60,393 nt of DNA from an uncultured Flavobacteriaceae bacterium (lineage in GTDB: Bacteria > Bacteroidota > Bacteroidia > Flavobacteriales > Flavobacteriaceae). The translations under genes and the position numbers were made by a program. The stretch is from assembly GCA_947500445.1 (NCBI GenBank), contig CANMSB010000031.1, positions 1 through 60,393 on the forward strand, in the 5' to 3' direction. The first letter of the stretch is position 1, and each line of letters begins with the position of its first letter. Positions 1 to 8,988 of this stretch are shown one piece after another. The notes beneath the pieces are model-generated. The model searched no databases and had not been told where the DNA came from. It saw only the letters and a list, made by a program, of their open reading frames with translations.

Positions 1-87
1 TCCCATAGAAAAAAGAACGCTCTTATTCAGGGAAATTGGGAGGATTTAGTCACTTTTTCTAAAAACTATACCCAAAATAAAACAAAT

Positions 88-308
88 TCCTCGACAGGCT
101 CGGATTGACAAAGCGTTGATCATTTGGCAATGGGTCAAATCGGAACGCCGTTGTTGTTTCGAGTTTAGCAGTTCAAATTGCAATGAAAGTATAGTTGAAT
201 AAGCTAAAGAGCGGGTCCTCGACAGGCTCGGACTGACAAAGCGTTGGTCATTTGGCAAGGTGCCAAAACGGGACACCCCTGTCATGCTGAGCTTGTCGAA
301 GCACTTTA
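88..308. repeat. Long direct repeat, copy 1
   Basis: This 221-bp segment is repeated base for base at 398-618 by my reading. Each copy holds the short motifs CCTCGACAGGCTCGG and ATGCTGAGCTTGTCGAAG, which are imperfect reverse complements of each other and can fold into a stem. The motif type (CTTCGACAAGCTCAGCATGAC) is a common intergenic repeat in Bacteroidota genomes. ORFs through this stretch are repeat-encoded and show no protein family. Confidence 0.85.
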
Positions 309-397
309 TCGTAAGGTGAAATGGGAACATCGTTGTTGTTTCGAGTTTAGCAGTTCAAATTGGAATCGAAGTATAGTTGAATAAACTAAAGAATAGG
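309..397. repeat. Diverged partial repeat unit between the two long copies
   Basis: The spacer between the two 221-bp copies is itself a diverged copy of the inner part of the unit: TTGTTGTTTCGAGTTTAGC, then a GAA-GTATAGTTGAATAA stretch, seen near 150-213, 332-397 and 460-523. The region therefore looks like a repeat that grew by stepwise tandem duplication. Confidence 0.7.
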
Positions 398-618
398 TCC
401 TCGACAGGCTCGGATTGACAAAGCGTTGATCATTTGGCAATGGGTCAAATCGGAACGCCGTTGTTGTTTCGAGTTTAGCAGTTCAAATTGCAATGAAAGT
501 ATAGTTGAATAAGCTAAAGAGCGGGTCCTCGACAGGCTCGGACTGACAAAGCGTTGGTCATTTGGCAAGGTGCCAAAACGGGACACCCCTGTCATGCTGA
601 GCTTGTCGAAGCACTTTA
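398..618. repeat. Long direct repeat, copy 2
   Basis: Perfect second copy of 88-308, offset 310 bp. It ends 18 bp before the metG stop codon, so its final CTGAGC/CTTGTCG half-stem lies just beyond the 3' end of metG and could act as part of a transcript-end structure; this last point is inference. Confidence 0.85.
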
Positions 619-635
619 ACAAACAACCTAAATCA

Positions 636-2714
636 CTAACTAATCCCCGCCCCATTGCCAACACCATCTTCGTCGGGATTGACAAAAACTAGTTTTCCAT
701 CGGCGTTTTCCGTCATCAAGATCATTCCTTCGCTTTCCACGCCGCGGAGTGCCCTTGGGGCGAGGTTTACCAATACGGTTACCTTTTTGCCTATTATGGC
801 TTCGGGGGCAAAGCTTTCCGCAATACCGGAGACTATGGTGCGGGTGTCCAAACCAGTATCGACCTGCAACACCAGTAATTTTTTGGTCTTTGCCATTTTT
901 TCGGCCGACACAATGGTCCCGACCCGTAGATCGAGTTTTGAAAAATCGTCGAAGGCAATGGTGTCTTTTTGCGGCATAGGTTCTTTTTGGGCGTTTTCGT
1001 TCGCTTTTTTGGTCGCTTCCAATTTTTCGAGCTGTGCTTGGATTTCGGAATCTTCTACCTTGCGGAACAAGAGTTCACTTTTGTGAATGCGATGTGCCGC
1101 CGGAAGCAAGGTTTCTTGGGAAGCAACAGCGTCCCAGACCATACCTGAAGGGCCCAGGTCCATATTCAGCATTGCTTTTAATTTTTTGGACGTAAATGGC
1201 AAAAAGGGTTCGCTCAACACGGCGAGTCCCGTTGCAATCTGCAAGGCAATGTACATGATGGTCCGTACGCGACCTTCGTCATTCTTGATTACCTTCCAGG
1301 GCTCCTCATCGGCCAAGTATTTATTTCCCAAACGGGCCAGGTTCATTAATTCCTGACCGGCTTCCCTAAAGCGATAGCGTTCAATGGAACGTGTAATTTT
1401 TTCAGGAAAGGTCTTCATTTGGGCCAAGGTATCCCTATCGACTTGAGTGAATTCCTCCGGATTCGGTACCGCTCCCTCATAATACTTATTGGTCAAAACG
1501 ACCACCCGATTGATGAAATTGCCAAAAATGGCGACCAGTTCGTTATTGTTTCGCGCTTGAAAGTCTTTCCAGGTAAAGTCGTTGTCCTTTGTTTCCGGGG
1601 CATTGGCAGTTAGGGTATAGCGCAAAACATCTTGCATTTCGGGAAACGCCTCGAGGTATTCGTGCAACCAAACGGCCCAGTTTTTGGAGGTGGAAAGTTT
1701 GTTGCCCTCTAAATTCAAAAATTCGTTCGCCGGTACGTTTTCGGGTAAAATATAGTTGCCTTCGGCCTTTAATATGGCCGGAAAAATGATGCAGTGAAAA
1801 ACGATATTGTCCTTTCCAATAAAGTGGACCAGTTTGGTGTCCTTATCTTTCCAATAGGGTTCCCAGGCCTTTCCTTCCCTTTCGGCCCATTCCTTGGTAG
1901 CGGAGATATACCCTATGGGCGCATCGAACCATACATAAAGTACCTTTCCCTCACCGCCCGGTGCCGGTACGGGAATACCCCAGTCGAGATCACGGGTAAC
2001 CGCTCGTGGTTCCAAACCACCATCGATCCACGATTTACATTGGCCATAAACATTGGCTTTCCAGTCGTTTTTGTGCCCTTCTAAAATCCACTTCCGTAAA
2101 AAATCCTCGTAGCGATCGAGCGGTAAAAACCAATGTTTGGTTTCTTTTAAACTGGGCACATTGCCCGTTATGGTCGATTTTGGTTGTATAAGATCGGTAG
2201 CGTTCAGGGACGAACCACAGTTTTCACATTGATCGCCATAAGCTTCTTCGTTTCCGCACTTGGGACAGGTTCCGGTGACAAAACGGTCCGCAAGAAACTG
2301 TTTGGCTTCCTCGTCATACAACTGTGCGGTGGTCTCCTCTATAAAGTCCCCTTTTTCGTTCAGGGTCGTAAAAAATTCCGATGCGGTTTTATGGTGTATT
2401 TCGGCGGAGGTACGGGAATAGTTGTCAAAGGTAATCCCGAAGTCCGAAAACGATTTTTTGATGATGGCGTGGTACCGGTCGATAATGGCCTTGGGCGTTA
2501 CGCCCTCTTTTTTGGCCTTCATGGAAATGGCAACACCATGTTCGTCACTACCGCAAACGAAGAGTACATCGTTCCCCGTTCCCCGCAGGTAACGGGCGTA
2601 AATATCCGCTGGCACATATACACCGGCCAAATGACCGATATGGATGGGCCCGTTGGTGTAAGGTAAGGCGGCCGTGATGGTATAGCGTGCAGGTTTTGAT
2701 CTGTGTTCCGACAT
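636..2714 (-). CDS. metG: Methionyl-tRNA synthetase
   Basis: Charges tRNA-Met with methionine in the cytoplasm. The 692-residue product has the class I HIGH motif in the form HIGH at residues 25-28, a zinc-knuckle insert with CPKC and CENC pairs near residues 150-175, a KMSKS-type loop written KLSTSKN in the middle, an anticodon-binding helical part, and a C-terminal tRNA-binding OB-fold ([12 protein letters not shown] onward), as in other long bacterial MetG proteins. An upstream in-frame ATG at 2762 would add 16 residues, but a Bacteroidota -7 box (TACTTTTG, minus strand 2742-2735) lies inside that extension, so the start at 2714 ([13 protein letters not shown]) is preferred. Monocistronic; its 3' end abuts the direct repeats. 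Confidence 0.97.
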   Translation of the reverse strand: MSEHRSKPARYTITAALPYTNGPIHIGHLAGVYVPADIYARYLRGTGNDVLFVCGSDEHGVAISMKAKKEGVTPKAIIDRYHAIIKKSFSDFGITFDNYSRTSAEIHHKTASEFFTTLNEKGDFIEETTAQLYDEEAKQFLADRFVTGTCPKCGNEEAYGDQCENCGSSLNATDLIQPKSTITGNVPSLKETKHWFLPLDRYEDFLRKWILEGHKNDWKANVYGQCKSWIDGGLEPRAVTRDLDWGIPVPAPGGEGKVLYVWFDAPIGYISATKEWAEREGKAWEPYWKDKDTKLVHFIGKDNIVFHCIIFPAILKAEGNYILPENVPANEFLNLEGNKLSTSKNWAVWLHEYLEAFPEMQDVLRYTLTANAPETKDNDFTWKDFQARNNNELVAIFGNFINRVVVLTNKYYEGAVPNPEEFTQVDRDTLAQMKTFPEKITRSIERYRFREAGQELMNLARLGNKYLADEEPWKVIKNDEGRVRTIMYIALQIATGLAVLSEPFLPFTSKKLKAMLNMDLGPSGMVWDAVASQETLLPAAHRIHKSELLFRKVEDSEIQAQLEKLEATKKANENAQKEPMPQKDTIAFDDFSKLDLRVGTIVSAEKMAKTKKLLVLQVDTGLDTRTIVSGIAESFAPEAIIGKKVTVLVNLAPRALRGVESEGMILMTENADGKLVFVNPDEDGVGNGAGIS

Positions 2715-2734
2715 TGCTTCGTTTGTTGAAGGCA

Positions 2735-2742
2735 CAAAAGTA
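2735..2742 (-). promoter_or_regulatory. Putative -7 box of metG
   Basis: TACTTTTG on the minus strand matches the Bacteroidota TAnnTTTG consensus and lies about 20 bp upstream of the chosen ATG. No clear -33 TTG is seen at the expected distance. Confidence 0.45.
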
Positions 2743-2930
2743 CTGATTTGGTCCGATACCATTTTGAAATGGAATTAAAATAACGGACCTCATAACTGCA
2801 GTTTTGAAAGACAACGGCAAATGCGGTTCATCGAATTTTTAGTTTTTGAGGGGGTCACTCGTCGAAGAAGTATACGAAAGTTGCTATAACATAGTTTTAT
2901 TTGTAGGAAAAAACTTAAAAATTAATAACT

Positions 2931-3110
2931 ATGAGCAATGGTAATCCCAAAAAATTAAAACTTGCAAAGGACTTGTTGGAAACAACACTTTTGACCGAAG
3001 CTACGCTACCCGAGGATAATGGACAGACCAGGGTATATCGGAAAAAGAACAGTCGGGTTAAAAAAGCGTTGAATTTTGAAACCGGTAAAAACAAATCAAA
3101 ACTCGGCTGA
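2931..3110 (+). CDS. Small hypothetical protein, 59 residues
   Basis: Starts MSNGNPKKLKLAKDLLE and ends TGKNKSKLG. It is strongly basic (many Lys/Arg) with an acidic middle part (TEATLPEDNGQ), has no membrane segment or signal peptide, and matches no family I recognise. Support for a real gene: a near-consensus -7 box (TTTATTTG at 2896-2903) about 28 bp upstream, an A-rich leader typical of Bacteroidota translation starts, and a strong hairpin terminator 31 bp after the stop. It stands alone on the plus strand between two minus-strand genes. A cytosolic nucleic-acid-binding peptide is possible from charge alone; this is a guess. Confidence 0.55.
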   Translation: MSNGNPKKLKLAKDLLETTLLTEATLPEDNGQTRVYRKKNSRVKKALNFETGKNKSKLG

Positions 3111-3140
3111 TAAAACGGGATATACCGTTCCCCTAAAATG

Positions 3141-3190
3141 AAAAAGCCTTCGAATGCTCCATAATAGGATGCGGTTCGAAGGCTTTTTTT
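3141..3190 (+). terminator. Rho-independent terminator of the small gene at 2931
   Basis: AAAAAGCCTTCGAA pairs with TTCGAAGGCTTTTTTT, giving a 14-bp stem around an 18-nt loop and ending in a T run. Because both sides are A/T-flanked it may work in both directions and also end the minus-strand DUF1501 transcript. Confidence 0.85.
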
Positions 3191-3288
3191 ACTTCGGGGG
3201 CAATACCATTTTTACTTTAAAATTACCCAAATAAAAAGTAAAAAGGGCATAACTTCGATTCGAGGACGAAATGGGTGTTTTCCTTAAT

Positions 3289-5004
3289 TTACGCGACCAT
3301 CACCGATTTGCTCATTTTTTGATCTTGAACTTCAATACGGTAAATGTATTTTCCGTTCGCCAAATGCGATGGAATACGCTCCCGAATATTGATTTCCGTA
3401 GATCCTTCCATCATCATTTCATTGAAAACGGTGCCTACTTTTTGTCCGAGGATATTAAAAAGTTGAATATCCACATGGGCGCTAAAGGGCATTTCCAGAT
3501 AAATATGGGGCGTACTGTCGGTCGGGTAGAACGGTTTGTGCACCACGGCATCCAACAGTGCCGGATTCGGATTTGTTGGGTCTACCGATTCTGGTTGGGT
3601 CGGTACGGTGGGTTCGCCATCGCTATAAGCGATATCCGCAAAGTCCACACCACTACAATTGAACCCTAGGTTGATGGGTGCGTAGGTCTTTTCATTGAGG
3701 TATACGAATTCTTCCACCAAGGGAACGTCGATACAGAGCCATTCTGCCATAACGGTAGCATAAAGGTCTCTGAAATCTGTAGTCATGTTTAGGTTTCCAG
3801 TACGATCACCATCTGAAATATCGGGATGATCTCCTACAAAGGCACTACCATTAAGCCCGTTTCCAAAGAACAGGGTTGGAGCGGCTTTACCGTGATCGGT
3901 ACCGTTAGATCCATTTTCGAAGATACGCCTCCCGAATTCGGAGAACGTCATGCTCAATACTTTTTCGTCATGCTGGGTAAATGCCAGATCATCGTAAAAA
4001 TTATCGATAGCCACCGATAGATTGGTCATCAATCGTTCGTGGGCCAACGGCTGATTGCCATGGGTGTCAAAACCGCCCATGGATATCATATATACCTTGG
4101 TGCCCAAGTTTCCTTTTATCAATCTGGCAAGCAGTGCAAGCTGCCTCGCAAAACCATTGTCTTGATACTCCACATCATTTCTATTGGCTTCGTAGGCTCT
4201 CTGAATGGTTTCGGCGTAATCGTAGGTTACATTGGCAACACCTCTTAAAAAACGCAATTGGTCGCCATACATGCATTCGTCAAAAAGGGCCTGTTCCACA
4301 TCGTATTGTAAGCCCCTTTGGGCAATTTCGGTCAATTGCTCCACATTGGAAGCGGTGAATGCATAGTTGGTTTCCTCTCCTTGAAAAACAAGATTTCCGA
4401 AACTTCCGATCTGTACCGCCGCCGGTGCATCCGGTCGACCTCCACGCATCAGATAGTTGGGATATAGGTTTTCAAAATGACGCCCCATCCAGCCGGTATT
4501 GAGCCCTGAAAAACCGTTGGTCTCCAAATCAGTGTTGGCAAAAATATCCGAACCGGTAAAGTGGGAAAGGCTTTGCCCTTCATATCCTACTCCGTGGACG
4601 GCCTTGAACTGCCCTTCGTCCCACATGGACTGTAGCGACTTCATATAGGAGGGAACACCGAACTCGTCGGTGAGCTTTAAAATTTTACTTTCCGGAATAT
4701 AGATGTTCGGCCGTGCATTGGCGTAGGCATCGAACTGCGCTATCGGCATTACGGTGCTGAGCCCGTCATTACCCCCGGATAAACGTATCAGTATCAAAAT
4801 ATTATCGGTTTCGGCCGATGCAATGGCCTGGGTAAACCTAGAGGGGGCCGAAGCGGAAAGATAGTTACTGCCCAAAAGCATTGAACCACTTCCGGCGATT
4901 CCCAAAGCCTGTAAAAATGATCGACGGCTCCACGCTTTGTGTTCGTCATCGTGACCTTCGTGTTCTTTCCCCATATGGGGACTGTTGTCGTTTATATCAC
5001 ACAT
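3289..5004 (-). CDS. DUF1501 family protein with Tat-like signal and T9SS-type C-terminal tail
   Basis: 571 residues. After a His/Asp-rich 23-residue lead comes a twin-arginine motif (WSRRSFLQALGIAG, residues 25-38) and a hydrophobic segment, as in DUF1501 proteins of Planctomycetota, Proteobacteria and Bacteroidota. The body carries the DUF1501 signatures RLSGGNDGLSTV, GGFDTHGNQ and SEFGRR. The last 75 residues form a beta-rich module (VDIQLFNILGQKVGTV ... YIYRIEVQDQKMSKSVMVA) resembling the type A sorting domain of type IX secretion. DUF1501 is related to the alkaline phosphatase/sulfatase superfamily by fold; its substrate is unknown. It lies 10 bp downstream of the DUF1800 gene, its usual partner, in one transcription unit. 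Its product is probably exported and anchored at or released from the outer membrane. Confidence 0.88.
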   Translation of the reverse strand: MCDINDNSPHMGKEHEGHDDEHKAWSRRSFLQALGIAGSGSMLLGSNYLSASAPSRFTQAIASAETDNILILIRLSGGNDGLSTVMPIAQFDAYANARPNIYIPESKILKLTDEFGVPSYMKSLQSMWDEGQFKAVHGVGYEGQSLSHFTGSDIFANTDLETNGFSGLNTGWMGRHFENLYPNYLMRGGRPDAPAAVQIGSFGNLVFQGEETNYAFTASNVEQLTEIAQRGLQYDVEQALFDECMYGDQLRFLRGVANVTYDYAETIQRAYEANRNDVEYQDNGFARQLALLARLIKGNLGTKVYMISMGGFDTHGNQPLAHERLMTNLSVAIDNFYDDLAFTQHDEKVLSMTFSEFGRRIFENGSNGTDHGKAAPTLFFGNGLNGSAFVGDHPDISDGDRTGNLNMTTDFRDLYATVMAEWLCIDVPLVEEFVYLNEKTYAPINLGFNCSGVDFADIAYSDGEPTVPTQPESVDPTNPNPALLDAVVHKPFYPTDSTPHIYLEMPFSAHVDIQLFNILGQKVGTVFNEMMMEGSTEINIRERIPSHLANGKYIYRIEVQDQKMSKSVMVA

Positions 5005-5014
5005 AATCGTAGGT

Positions 5015-6526
5015 TTATTTTAGTTGAAATTCGGGTTCGCTTACCATATGTACTAAAAGGTCCCTTACTTGGCCTGGTGCACCGAGATGGGTCATGCTCC
5101 ATGAATTTGATTCATATATCATCGTATCTTCCAGGGGTGCACGAAACTTCGTTATGGCCACACTATAATCTACTTCGGTGAGCAGCCCTTTAGGCGTGAG
5201 TTTATCGATGATGGCACGCGCCACCTCATCCGGATTGGTCGTAGTTGCTCCATTGGGTCCGGTCGCAGCAATTCCAAAGTCCCGAAATTGGTCAGTATTG
5301 TTCGCATAAAATTCCTCAATGAGCATTTCACAGGTAAGCCAACGCCCAATAATAAAATTGGTATTGATCCAAGTACGGTTCCGTTGCCATCCGGCAACAT
5401 CTACCGGTGAAAAGAGTTCTTGGCCCAAAAGCTCACAATGGTCGTAGATGCTTTCTAGAATGTCGTTATTGAAAGTGAAGCCGGTTTCCTTAATTAAATT
5501 CAGGTACAGATCATAAGGGCTTTTGATAATGACCCCTACAGTAGTGTCGTCAAAGAAGTGTTGACTTTTAAACAATTGTCGCAATACCGGCGCAATTTCA
5601 AAATTGTTGGCCAGCATGGTATTCGCCAGTTCTTCCACAATGCCCTGCGGGTGTCCTACGGCGTACGTGCCTCCGGGGTTATATTCTTCCCGTTTGCTAT
5701 CGGGGTGCACGAAAAACTCGTATAGTTTGTTACAGATGAACCGGGCAATGGAATCGCCCCGTTGTTCGAAAAGGATATCGATTACATTGTCATAGCCCCA
5801 ATCTCCAGTTTGTCCGAAAATGGTCTTGGTGTCGGTATTAAATCGTTCCCGATTAAAGGCGACCGGTGTACAGCCGACCTCTCCACGTTCCACGTAACCG
5901 GTCAAGGCTTTGGCGGTCTCTTCTATATCGCTTTGGTCGTATTGGTTTCCCTCGCCCAAGGTAAAGAGCTCGTAAAGTTCCCTTGCATAGTTTTCATTTG
6001 GTTCGTTCCCATTATTGAAGGCACCATCCAAATAATAGAGCATGGCATTGGTCAATCCTATCTCGCTAACGAAAGTCCGAAAGTTACCGAGAGCGTTACG
6101 CTGCAGGCAGTCGGTATACTCCGCTAAAAAGGCGGCACACTCGTACACGCGGTATTCCGTTACGAAATGGTTGAGCCAAAAGAAACTCATTCGGTCCTTT
6201 AAACCATTATTGAGCAAGGCATTGATGTAGCCGTTGCGCCAATCGTTGACCTGTCCCCGGCGAATGGCCCTGGCCTGATCATCATCTTCCGGATAGTTGG
6301 CGTTGGTCCAAGCTGCCCAAGGGGGGGCGGCCATGGGTGGGGCGGCAACCGCCTGATCGACCAAATTGTCCACCAAGGCACCGGCATTGCTGTTAACGGC
6401 AGTGCTTATCGTTTGTGCCGAAGCGCTAAATCCCAATCTCCTATAAAGGTGTGCCGCCTTGGTAGTATCCAAGGGAGTGGTGTACGGCACCAGCGTCGCA
6501 ACATTACAGTTAACGAAATATTCCAT
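5015..6526 (-). CDS. DUF1800 family protein
   Basis: 503 residues, starting MEYFVNCNVATLVPY. The DUF1800 hallmarks are present: AAHLYRRLGFSAS near the start, FWLNHFVTE, NYARELYELFTLGEGN, ALTGYV and a C-terminal WQRNRTWIN / MVSEPEFQLK. The family occurs almost always next to DUF1501, as here (10-bp gap, same strand), and the pair is thought to act together outside the cytoplasm, although no reaction is established. No obvious signal peptide is seen, which raises the question of how it would join its exported partner. First gene of a two-gene operon. Confidence 0.88.
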   Translation of the reverse strand: MEYFVNCNVATLVPYTTPLDTTKAAHLYRRLGFSASAQTISTAVNSNAGALVDNLVDQAVAAPPMAAPPWAAWTNANYPEDDDQARAIRRGQVNDWRNGYINALLNNGLKDRMSFFWLNHFVTEYRVYECAAFLAEYTDCLQRNALGNFRTFVSEIGLTNAMLYYLDGAFNNGNEPNENYARELYELFTLGEGNQYDQSDIEETAKALTGYVERGEVGCTPVAFNRERFNTDTKTIFGQTGDWGYDNVIDILFEQRGDSIARFICNKLYEFFVHPDSKREEYNPGGTYAVGHPQGIVEELANTMLANNFEIAPVLRQLFKSQHFFDDTTVGVIIKSPYDLYLNLIKETGFTFNNDILESIYDHCELLGQELFSPVDVAGWQRNRTWINTNFIIGRWLTCEMLIEEFYANNTDQFRDFGIAATGPNGATTTNPDEVARAIIDKLTPKGLLTEVDYSVAITKFRAPLEDTMIYESNSWSMTHLGAPGQVRDLLVHMVSEPEFQLK

Positions 6527-6715
6527 AGTTTGTAGGCTTTAAGAACGTTCATGTGTGTAGGGATAAATTCTTAACGCTTAAACCTATTGGATAGTGTTTC
6601 AATCCTATTATTTTCGACGTACGGTTTGGGAATTTACGTAGAGAAACGCAATAGAGACGTTTAAATGCGTTTTTTTTCGATGAAATGCATTTTTTTAACA
6701 TTTTAATAGGTCCGT

Positions 6716-7075
6716 TTGGGTAAGCATAACGAGTTTGGAAAAGAAGGCGAAGCCATTGCAACTGCGCTTCTGGTAAAAAAAGGGTATCACATACGGGAGC
6801 GGAATTACCGATACCTGAAGGCCGAAATAGATATTATTGCCGAAAAGAATGGTATTCTGGCCATCGTTGAGGTACGCGCCCGAAGTACGGACCGTGTGAT
6901 ATCGATCGCCGAAACGATTACCAAAAAGAAAATACAACTTTTGGTGGCCGCGGCCGATCATTATGTTACCGAAAAATCCTTAGCGGTGGAGGTACGCTTC
7001 GACATTATTGCGATTTTAAAGAACCGCTATCAATTTAAGGTCGAACATTTGGAGTCAGCTTTCTTTCATTTTTAA
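6716..7075 (+). CDS. YraN/UPF0102 family nuclease-like protein
   Basis: 119 residues beginning (TTG start) GKHNEFGKEGEAIA. The signatures of UPF0102 are complete: G-x-x-GE-x-A near the N-terminus, LKKGY-type strand, RNYRY, the catalytic-like EIDIIAEKNG and VEVRARS (a PD-(D/E)xK core with E and D-x-I then E-V-K/R). No ATG is available upstream or nearby in frame, so the TTG at 6716 is the likely start. The family is restriction-endonuclease-like; its cellular role in DNA or RNA processing is unproven. Confidence 0.85.
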   Translation: MGKHNEFGKEGEAIATALLVKKGYHIRERNYRYLKAEIDIIAEKNGILAIVEVRARSTDRVISIAETITKKKIQLLVAAADHYVTEKSLAVEVRFDIIAILKNRYQFKVEHLESAFFHF

Positions 7076-7102
7076 ATATTTGTTTTATTTGTAACATATT
7101 GT

Positions 7103-7110
7103 TATATTTG
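7103..7110 (+). promoter_or_regulatory. Putative -7 box of the ACT-domain gene
   Basis: TATATTTG matches TAnnTTTG exactly and lies 16 bp before the ATG at 7127. A TTTTATTTGT stretch lies just upstream; the same string precedes the genes at 2931 and 23210. Confidence 0.55.
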
Positions 7111-7126
7111 CTTCAAATCGTAAAGA

Positions 7127-7786
7127 ATGAAAACTATTTCGTCCGTCGTTGAGGATTACATCAAGAAAAAACCATTTTTGCAGAGTGCCTTGGCACAGGG
7201 CATCATCAATTTAACCTCTTTGTCCAGAATCGTAAAGCCGGAGATTCAAGATGAACTGGGCAAGGATGTGCGAAACGGGGCCATTGTCATGGCCTTGAAA
7301 CGACTTTCGGACGATTTGGAATTTCGTGCCACCCATAAAATCGTAAAGGTGCTGAAGAATATTGGGGAGATTACGGTGCGGTCGTCCCTTACCGATTTTA
7401 CTTTTTTGGTTTCGGATACCATTTTGGCGCAACAGGCGAAACTTATTGAAGTGGTGAACGCCAATCAAGACGTTTTTTACACTTCTTCCCGTGGGGTCAA
7501 CGAAATGAACATTGTACTCAGCGATACCATGAGCGGTGAGGTAGAAAAACTGTTCAAGGCCGAAAAGTGTACTCAAAAAGCCGAGAACCTTTCTTCCATT
7601 ACCGTAAAACTTCCTGCGGAGAACGTATCCGTTCCCGGAATTTATTATTTCATTTTTCAACGACTGGCCTGGGAGGGTATTGTATTGTATGAAGTTATTT
7701 CTACCACCAACGAATTTACGATATTGGTAAACGACGATCAGGTAGACATTGCTTTCAAGACCATTAAGGATTTAAAGACCCTTTAA
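7127..7786 (+). CDS. Stand-alone ACT-domain, aspartokinase-regulatory-like protein
   Basis: 219 residues. The N-terminal third is helical (VEDYIKKKPFLQSALAQGIINL), followed by two regions that look like ACT folds (ITVRSSLTDFTFLVSD and PGIYYFIFQRLAWEGIVLYEVISTTNEFTILVND, the latter being the ACT signature). Flavobacteria encode this protein separately from aspartate kinase, and automatic annotation often calls it aspartate kinase. It lacks the kinase domain and the KFGGxS motif, so it cannot be a kinase; it is better seen as an amino-acid-sensing regulator. The true kinase is at 23745. No operon partner. Confidence 0.7.
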   Translation: MKTISSVVEDYIKKKPFLQSALAQGIINLTSLSRIVKPEIQDELGKDVRNGAIVMALKRLSDDLEFRATHKIVKVLKNIGEITVRSSLTDFTFLVSDTILAQQAKLIEVVNANQDVFYTSSRGVNEMNIVLSDTMSGEVEKLFKAEKCTQKAENLSSITVKLPAENVSVPGIYYFIFQRLAWEGIVLYEVISTTNEFTILVNDDQVDIAFKTIKDLKTL

Positions 7787-7836
7787 GGCCGGCGCCATAA
7801 GTAGGGTCCGTACATGGTATTGGCAGAAAGAAAGGG

Positions 7837-8988
7837 TCAATTCCATTTTTGATATACTTTAATGGCCGTCGCTATCATTTCGGTCTTCCATGCTTCCGTT
7901 TGCCAATCGGTAAAACCTTCTCGAACATCCTCGACCTTACGCGCCTTGGAGAGCACCGTTTCCAGGTTCCGCTGTTGCCGATAAAGTACCTCGTCGTTCA
8001 ATTGGGTCTTTGGTGGAACCGCGGTATTTCCCCAAGCTTTTTTTTGATGGTCTTTTGATGCGTTGCCAACGACCTGTTTTAATCGATAAAAATCCTTTTG
8101 AAAATGAAGCTGGTCTTTTTTTTCTTTAAAAGCGCTTCCCAACTGTTCCAATAGTACATATTCTAGATAGGGACATTTTTTAAGGACTTCCGGTAGCACC
8201 TCGAAAATCACCTCAGGTACGCCGCCATCGTGCGTATCCCTACGTATCCGTTTATTGTCCGCACCAATATGGTCCCAACTTCCACCTGAAACATGTATTT
8301 CCCTCACCAGATCCAACGGGTAGGACCCGATCAACTGCATGATATCGATATTGAAATTATGGGCCTGGCAATAGCAGTTATGAAGGTCCAGGATCAGAAA
8401 GCCGTTAACCGGTGCCACCATTTTTGCCAGGAATGCCCCCTGCCGTTTTACATCGTCCTCGGTAAAGGCCAATGCCAAATTTTCTACCCCAACGGGAACT
8501 TTGGCGACCTCCTGTATGCGCATCAATCGGTCTATGCCCAAGTTCAGCACATTTGTCGTCAAAGGTACGGGAAGTGGGCATCCCATGTGAAAATCACCAT
8601 GGGTCATATATCCGAAGTGTGCTGTTAGCTGTTGGTAACGATGGGTATTGCCCTCTTTTTTTAATGCGGTGATCCATTGGTCGTGTTCGGGGCTCCAGCG
8701 ACCGTCCAATAGCGAAAAAAAGACCTCATGGCCCAATAGCCTATCGGCCGCACCATATTCTTCGAGCATTTGATCGAGCCATAGGGGGGTGTGGGCGGCA
8801 TCGGTAAGGGTGTCAAAAGACCACTCGATCACATCGATGTCGGCATTTTGGAAAAGGGGCAGTGTCGCTTGAACAAAAGCGGGTTCTGTGGACAGTGCAA
8901 TGCCTACTTTCGGTAGTATGCCATCGTTACCCCCTTCCACACCCGGGGCAGTTGAAATAGAAATCAATTTCCGACGGCTTTTTGTCAC
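7837..8988 (-). CDS. DUF692 multinuclear non-heme iron oxygenase-like enzyme (MNIO)
   Basis: 383 residues with the DUF692 TIM-barrel pattern. Candidate metal ligands by motif, numbered from the ATG at 8988: His87 (LLGHEVFF), His124 (TAHFGYMTHGDFH), Glu169 (VGVENLA), Asp201/His203 (LDLHNCYCQAHNF), His232 (EIHVSGG), Asp251/His253 (RRDTHDGGVPEV) and Glu281 (LLEQLG). Known members (MbnB, bufferin and chryseobasin enzymes) modify cysteines in ribosomal peptides. About 100 residues follow the barrel and match nothing I know; no separate partner protein gene is next to it. The ATG at 8988 overlaps the upstream peptide gene by 62 bp; a GTG at 8940 would shorten the overlap to 14 bp and start just before the conserved KVGIALS strand. 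Either start implies translational coupling with the peptide. Confidence 0.85.
   Translation of the reverse strand: MTKSRRKLISISTAPGVEGGNDGILPKVGIALSTEPAFVQATLPLFQNADIDVIEWSFDTLTDAAHTPLWLDQMLEEYGAADRLLGHEVFFSLLDGRWSPEHDQWITALKKEGNTHRYQQLTAHFGYMTHGDFHMGCPLPVPLTTNVLNLGIDRLMRIQEVAKVPVGVENLALAFTEDDVKRQGAFLAKMVAPVNGFLILDLHNCYCQAHNFNIDIMQLIGSYPLDLVREIHVSGGSWDHIGADNKRIRRDTHDGGVPEVIFEVLPEVLKKCPYLEYVLLEQLGSAFKEKKDQLHFQKDFYRLKQVVGNASKDHQKKAWGNTAVPPKTQLNDEVLYRQQRNLETVLSKARKVEDVREGFTDWQTEAWKTEMIATAIKVYQKWN

Noticed and set aside
46-685. Two minus-strand frames of 94 and 99 residues with shared sequence
   Set aside because: They are translations of the direct repeats at 88-308 and 398-618, with no family and identical wording because the DNA is duplicated.
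655-2666. Long plus-strand frames opposite metG
   Set aside because: They are antisense shadows; metG on the minus strand has complete domain motifs.
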